This document shows positions 58,061-64,000 of a stretch of 64,000 nucleotides of DNA, in pieces; within the stretch, counting starts at the first letter, position 1, and every line of letters begins with the position of its first letter. Below the pieces are notes generated by a model that searched no databases, was not told the origin of the DNA, and saw only the letters and a program-made list of their open reading frames with translations. The stretch is taken from the NCBI RefSeq assembly GCF_030253575.1, contig NC_080569.1:28371501-28435500 (forward strand), written 5' to 3'. The position numbers and the translations under genes are program-made. Origin of the DNA: Rhododendron vialii. Lineage: Eukaryota; Streptophyta; Magnoliopsida; Ericales; Ericaceae.

Positions 58061-61000
58061 TCAGCATAGTGTATACTCACAGCTGAGCAAACGTGACAGA
58101 ATTTCCTCACAGCTGGGGCGTCTATCCGGTTCAGCCCAACAGTCTGGAACATCAACTTCCCAAACTTATTAATCCAAGAACTTATAACAGGACATGAGAG
58201 GCAAATTATAAGTTACATTTACGGACCCGAAATTATGCTGCCCAGGGGACCATCAGGGATTTCTAGCCGCAATCCATCATTAGCAACTGAATAAACCACC
58301 TGGAAGGTAGTAACCACCCGTCAAATTAAGGATTCGCAGTAAACAAAAAAAAAAAACCTACAAAAAACATACTTGAACTGATGTTACGCCTTCCCATGGT
58401 CTATTAAGAGTGCAGAGCTCCCATATTATAACGCCGAGGCTGAAAATGTCACATTTTTCTGTAAAGGGTTCATTACGGATGAGTTCAGGAGCCATCCACT
58501 CTGGAGTTCCTGCAGAAGAACCATCCCTCATAGGTGTGTTGGTAAGCACTCGTGAGAGCCCAAAATCGCAGATCTTGACTGTCCAATGCTTATCCACAAG
58601 ACAATTTGCGCTCTTCAGATCGCGATGGGCTATTTTCATCCGATGTATGCACATTAGACCCCTAAATTAATTGAAGAGAAGTATTTATAATTTGAAGGCC
58701 ATAGACGATGGATATATATATATATATCTGGAGTATGAGAGTTACAAAACCAAATCTTTCACCTCATAATACCAGAAACTTGCAGAGCTTTGGTGATGTA
58801 TTAACAAGAAAAATGGAAAACCAACATGGTGAACAAGTATCCTGACACAATGAGCTCTGACAAGGGCATGCCAAACATAAGGGAGATCCTCACCTCTAGA
58901 AGAGAATTATGTAAACGAAAACAGGGTATTTAGTTTAGGAAATAAGAAGGGAATCGATACTGGAGGGGATTGAATTCTTTTCTATTCATGTGCTATCCCA
59001 TTGACGAAAGAAAAAGTTGCGGGGAGGGGCAACTTGTTACTTTAAGAAAGAAATACGCTATTAGGTTTTTCCTAATCAGAGTGGGACATGGAATCCAAAA
59101 ATAGAAACACTTGGAACTTTAATTCCAAGTACCTTCTAGATCTCATACACACATGTAAGTTCCAGTAACAAGACACGTGATATCACCGAGGACACCATTA
59201 TACCCAAGTCTCAGAAAATATTGGAAAGCCGTAATAACTATACTGACTCAATCATCAACGTAGGAACTTTAAAAATAAAAAATAAAAAAAAGAAAGAAAG
59301 AAAGAAAGAACACATTGTTCAGTTCAACTAAAATTTTGGGAGATGAGGACCTAACCCTGATGGCACAATTATAGCTTTGTTCCTTTTTGCTTTACCGTGT
59401 TTAAGATTAATGGTTAATAGTTTTAGGGTGTCTATTAATGTTTATAGGGTACGCTAATAAGCCTAATACTGAAACTACAGCTGTCTATGCAACTTCCCCT
59501 TTACAACTTGGTAATTTAGGCCTTTAAAACGGATTCAAATTGGATCAGGGGAGATCCAATCTTATCCATTAGGAAAAAAATCTTTCTATGCATCAGAAAT
59601 GGAAAAGAATAGGTATCCACGACTATTCAGGTTTAAGTCCCAAGGAGAGAGGAAGACCGTATTGGGCGGGGAGCACATTCGATGGCATACACGTGGAAAG
59701 GAATTAGAAGTCACTACTAGTTTGAATGCTCAATATGATAACCCCAAAGAAAGCAATAATGTTGGAGAGAGAGTGAGCATTTACTTTAGGCTGTGAACTG
59801 AGAAACCCATTGAAGCTTTTGCCCTCAAAGGCAAGTTATGAACTTCTAGTTCAAAAGATATTACTCCAGTAAATATGGAAAAGCTCTTTATACATAGCTT
59901 ATACTTGGCCAGATAGATTGAGGGATAAATATTCTATATCCGTTAATTCACAGGTCTGTCGGATTAATCGGGTTATCGCATCAACAACTTAATATTGGAT
60001 TATATTCATTTGTACAATTACCCACACATGCAATGATGTTGAGATGGAATAATATAAAATGGTCAGTATACCTGCATATGTTACACAGCATTCTTAGTCT
60101 CCTTCTCCAGTTGAGTTTGGATTATATTCATTTGTACAATTACCCACACATGCAATGATGTTGAGATGGAATAACATAAAATGGTCAGTATACCTGCATA
60201 TGTTACACAGCATTCTTAGTCTCCTTCTCCAGTTGAGTCTCTTTTTCTGCCCACTTGCATGGATTAAATGATATAATGATCCCATTTCCATGTACTCGGT
60301 CACCATGGACAGCTGAGGGGGCTTTGTACAGGCACCAAGAAATAAAATTACTGCATAAGAAGCATTATTTTCTTCATTAAACTTCTAAACATTCTCATAT
60401 TGTAGAACATACCTCCAGCGTTTTCCCCTTCCATTCCCAATTTCACCAAGTAAACAAAGTATGACAAAGTGGATAACAAAAAAATAACTAGGGGTATTAC
60501 CATTTGGGTGTCGCAGACGGCTGTATAGAAAAACAAAAACAGGTAAATCCAAAGAGGTCAATGAATTGAAGAGAAAAAGTAGAAAAATGTGAATAGATAA
60601 GATAACTGATAGATGAAAGAAACAAACCTCAGGATAGATATCTCATTGCAGAAGTCTTCAATGTTCTCAACAGTTAAATCTTGTTCAAGAAAAACTTTGA
60701 TAGCAACATCTGTCCCATTCCAGATGCCACGAAAAACTTCTCCGAAGAATCCTTAAAGATTCAGAAAACGTTATGAAGTAAAAAATCTAACACAAATGCC
60801 ACAAATCTCAAGTTTGTATGGTGTAAAAATTGCAGCTATGCAGCTACAGATTTACACCATTTATTTATCCCTTAGGCAACAGGTCTCACTGAGAGCAGGG
60901 ACAAATATAATTTTTTATCGGCCAAAAAACTATGTAGCTAACTGGACATGCAGTTGGCCTGACTTCTTTCCTGGGAGTCATAACTAGCATTCTTTTTCTT

Positions 61001-64000
61001 GTTCTTTCCTCCCCCTCTTAGAAGTAGGTCGGAAAGAGTTATGCATCTGGCAATGGTCTTTATTGTTCACATGGTTGTAGGTGTTAGAAAGACATATCGT
61101 ACTTAGATAAGAAAGTTTCATGTGATTGTATTGTTATACACACTTAACTAATTTTCATAACAGCAATTACTCAACCAGCAAGATGAAACGCAGGGAGGGC
61201 ATATCACAGCTCTTATAACAGTCAGTGACTCAGTAGTCGCATAGCAAGAAAGGGAGTTAGCGCACAGCGATGCTAACAACAGGACGTCTACTTATATATA
61301 GGCTTGGAAGTTTGTAACACATGCATAGATGCATAAACAAAAGAAGGTGTTGGAGACTAGTCACTATATTTCACAATTTTGAGTCTTGTATTCTTTGCTT
61401 CATAATAGTACTCTCATCTAACCAAAAGGTCCAAAACAATGCAATTCATTCTACATGACAGACTTTTTACCGTACGAAGATACTGAAAAGTAATTTATTT
61501 TGGCAGGTTTATAAGAAAAGCGGGAATATACTTGTAGACAGCTCAAATAGTCTTAAATAAATTTAAAATTGTCTAAAAATTGATTGTTTACCGGTTAGTT
61601 TGATCATTGGCCTCTATTTTAGTTTCTTCAAGCTTATGCCAAACTCTAGAAGTCTCAGATGTGTGAAGGTGATACACATGCATTCCCCACCTGTGTCATA
61701 ATAGAACACATATTGAGTGTCTTACAAGTGTTGGCATACATACGTGTGTCCCACCTGTGTCATAATAGGATGCATATTGAGTGCCTTACAAGTGTAGGCA
61801 CTAAGGGTATCCACAGTGTTATAATCAAAAATTGATAACTAAAAGTTACCACATCAGCTTTTGATTATTCATTTAACTATTTAAGAGATTGCTAAGGCTA
61901 GCAATGTAGATGTCTACAATGGCATAATCAAAATTGGATAACCAAAACTTGTCACATCATCTTTTCAAACTACAAAAAACTAAAAATTGTGAACTTTAGA
62001 AAATAGTTTTTCTAAAAATAGTTTTTAAACTAATAAAAACTATTTACTAGAAATAGAAAATAGTTTTTGAAACTTTTTTTTGGAAAAACTGTTTTCTAAA
62101 AAAAATTAGGATATGTTATTTTTTCAAAAATATTGTTCGAAAAGAAAGAGAGAGCAAAAGGGAAGAGAGATAGAATATTTTTGTATAATGATTGGTGCAT
62201 TTGATTGAGAATATGTAGGGTGTATTAAATTTGGTATTGTCAAAAAGTTGTTAGTTTTGGTTATCCAAAACCCAAAATTTGATTATTTCTAAGTTGTTAA
62301 GTTTGATTATAGCATTGTGAGCCATATTTTGCATCAACATTGTTAACTTTAAAAACCTTTTACTTTTGATTATAGCATTGTGGATACTCTAAGTGCCTGA
62401 TGAGAGGCAAGGCCCGATCCACTCTAAAGTCATAACACAGACATGACAAGGTGTTTGTGCTCCCTAAAAGGCACAAGTATCCTACAATTCAAGCAGTGTA
62501 AAAACAAAAAGTTGTCCATAGAAATGTACTCGCAAATAGCAATGATGATTAGGGCTGAAATTCATTGGTAGATGGGAATGGTTTAACAATGTAAATGTAA
62601 CCTAAATTACAATGATTCATAAATTTCCAAATTGCAATAATGTGGTTACAAACGATGCATTTATGAACGCTTCAGGAGAATGAGATATGGTTCTAGTAGA
62701 CGAAGAAGTCTCAAATAAAATCCACAAGGAATAAAATAGAATACAGAAAGATTGTTACTATAGACTTACACAAGTAGCTGATGGAGCCAGTTACAAAAGT
62801 CATACCTTATTACAACATGAAGCAAAAGGCTGTAACCGTTGTATTATATGCTGGACAAAAATATAATCGCACAAACTATTTTCCACCAAATACAACATTT
62901 TGCTGTTTTCCTATTGCGAATATGGGTTGTACAAACAAGGAGCTCGCTCCTAACTAAGATGGGAGCTTATCGAGCCATTAAGGCAGTTATTCTCTTAGTC
63001 AAGAAGCTTTGCAAATTGGGAATATATAACTTCCAATAATTACACTGTAAGATGGGAAAAAATTTCGGTAAGTTTCACTTTTTCTTTAATGTTAAGAATT
63101 TAAAAATATTTTATATACATATTTTTATAAATCTATATACAATCCTTAGGCACTCCCAACCTTAGGAGCTTCTAGGTGCCTCCGCTCCCCCGCACCCACT
63201 CCCACTTCCGTCCCCACCCCCGCTTCATGCTACTAAGGCCAAGATCATCTACCTACACTGAGATAAAGTAATTGACATGGCAGTGTCCATAAACTTTGAG
63301 AAGTGAAAACACACATAAATGATTGTTCAATGTTCATAGCATGGAGTGTATCCAAGAAAAGGTAAAGAAAGCACCCCTCAAGCAACTTATCAGTTGGTTA
63401 GAAAATTTTCATTTCCTAAGCAAATGAACCACCATTGCAGTCATCACGAATGAACATTTCTTATTCTGCAAGATACCTAGCAATGTACAGTTAAGCTGCA
63501 CAAAAGCTACTACGCAGTCTTACAAGCATTCAGATTTCAGACACAGTTTTTCCTATAGTGAACTTATGACTTTTAGACTGAAGCCTCTTGTACTCCAATC
63601 ACCTTACAAATCCACATCTACATAGTACAATTCTTAGATACTAGTTACTTGTCCAAGCCTGATGCTTAGGGATTAGGAACAAGTGTTCTAAAAGTTGGTT
63701 ACGCAATCAAGTTCTCGTTTTTTGAATGTCAAACAGATCACATGCTAAGAGTACTCTCATACCTAGTGACAAGTTTACAGTTAAGACTTAAGAGCGATAA
63801 TCTATCAAGTTCCTTACCTATGCCAACACGGGTTCCAACAGTCAATTCAGAGAAATCAATATTCCATTCTTGAAAAGGCAACAAAAGCTTGTCAGAGATA
63901 TTTGATGATTCAAGGACTTTATTCCATGACGAGATCATATCAGCACTTCCGGAAAGTACTGTTGCTTCACACATTCTAGAAACCCTGTCCCTAGATTGAT
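58061..64000 (-). CDS. Raf-like MAPKKK-type protein kinase, 3' part
   Basis: Seven exons visible, 5' end beyond the window: 64000-63818, 60751-60628, 60520-60501, 60350-60194, 58661-58373, 58299-58227 and 58143-58061. All phases join, giving 308 aa to the TGA. The kinase domain starts at WNIDFSELTVGTRVGIGFFG (Gly-rich loop), then VAIKVF (catalytic Lys), MVTEYMEMGSL hinge, AHRDLKSAN (catalytic Asp), CDFGLS, GTPEWMAPE, DIFSLGVIIWEL, and DCWAEPDRRPSC near the end CEYTLC. All core residues are present. From memory it closely resembles the Arabidopsis Raf-like kinases At2g31010/At3g58640; substrates are not established here. Oddities: exon 3 is only 20 nt, the last junction is set by homology (TCGG|GTCCGT), and the end of exon 4 is duplicated in tandem. 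Large introns carry MITEs. Confidence 0.92.
59289..59309. repeat. (AAAG)n microsatellite in kinase intron
   Basis: Five AAAG units in the 1532-nt intron between exons 4 and 5. Confidence 0.85.
59995..60238 (-). repeat. 122-bp tandem duplication over the kinase exon 4 donor
   Basis: 59995-60116 and 60117-60238 match except for one base seen (T/C near 60053/60175). Each copy holds the last 45 nt of exon 4 plus its GTATAC donor and the first intron bases. Confidence 0.92.
61686..61805. repeat. Two-copy 64-bp tandem repeat in kinase intron
   Basis: CCCACCTGTGTCATAATAG starts each unit (61686, 61750); both end TTACAAGTGT.GGCA. Confidence 0.8.
61805..62389. mobile_element. Tourist-type MITE family T, copy 2 (585 bp), in kinase intron
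   Basis: TIRs GGGTATCCACAGTGTTATAA and complement GAGTATCCACAATGCTATAA. TAA TSD at 61802-61804 and 62390-62392. Interior blocks match 45092-45746. Confidence 0.85.

Noticed and set aside
60094..60306. Independent 70-aa kinase-like gene
   Set aside because: It is exon 4 of the Raf-like kinase read through its donor into the duplicated intron segment.

Overview
The window is nuclear DNA of a flowering plant, most likely a woody eudicot. The signs are spliced genes of plant-specific families (Dof zinc finger, HIPP, DUF4228/PADRE, Raf-like kinase), AT-rich spacers, many dinucleotide microsatellites, and dense small transposons (Stowaway, Tourist and hAT MITEs, SINEs, truncated LINEs, solo LTRs). 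The species cannot be named from sequence alone.

Four genes are well supported. (1) A three-exon HIPP metal-binding protein on + (16124-19190, 229 aa) whose first exon codes only Met-Thr. (2) A Dof transcription factor on - (22582-23073, 163 aa), closest to the COG1/Dof1.5 type. (3) A DUF4228/PADRE protein on - (48251-48784, 177 aa). (4) The 3' part of a Raf-like MAPKKK-type kinase on - (58061 to beyond 64000, seven visible exons, 308 aa). They form no operon or obvious shared pathway; they are ordinary plant genes separated by transposon-rich spacers.

Layout: 1-6.4 kb holds a few exon-like scraps and microsatellites. 6.4-10.4 kb holds a hAT MITE, a truncated LINE with target-site duplication (TSD), and a larger LINE with RRM/DUF4283 ORF1 and the start of ORF2. 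10.6-14.2 kb is an old segmental duplication with SINEs and a reverse-oriented LINE copy. 15.1-15.7 kb is a probable solo LTR just upstream of the HIPP gene. 20.9-22.2 kb is a solo LTR beside the Dof gene. 23.4-28 kb holds foldback elements, Stowaway MITEs and a LINE 3' end. 28.9-30.5 kb is a second LTR of the 20.9 kb family. 33.1-34.3 kb holds an extremely short LINE insertion and a hAT element nested inside an arm of another MITE. 34.8-38.1 kb is a minisatellite split by a 2.7 kb solo LTR. 39-46.4 kb is MITEs, foldbacks and a retroposon. 50-57.5 kb is a LINE 3' end, a SINE split by a hAT element, a second hAT with its empty site in a neighbouring duplicate, foldbacks and a long palindrome.

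I found no CRISPR, tRNA, rRNA, viral gene or clearly new multi-gene system. The strongest unusual observations are structural: nested insertions with clean TSDs and empty sites, a 122-bp tandem duplication that copies a kinase exon end with its splice donor, a 20-nt kinase microexon, and a roughly 395-bp near-perfect palindrome.
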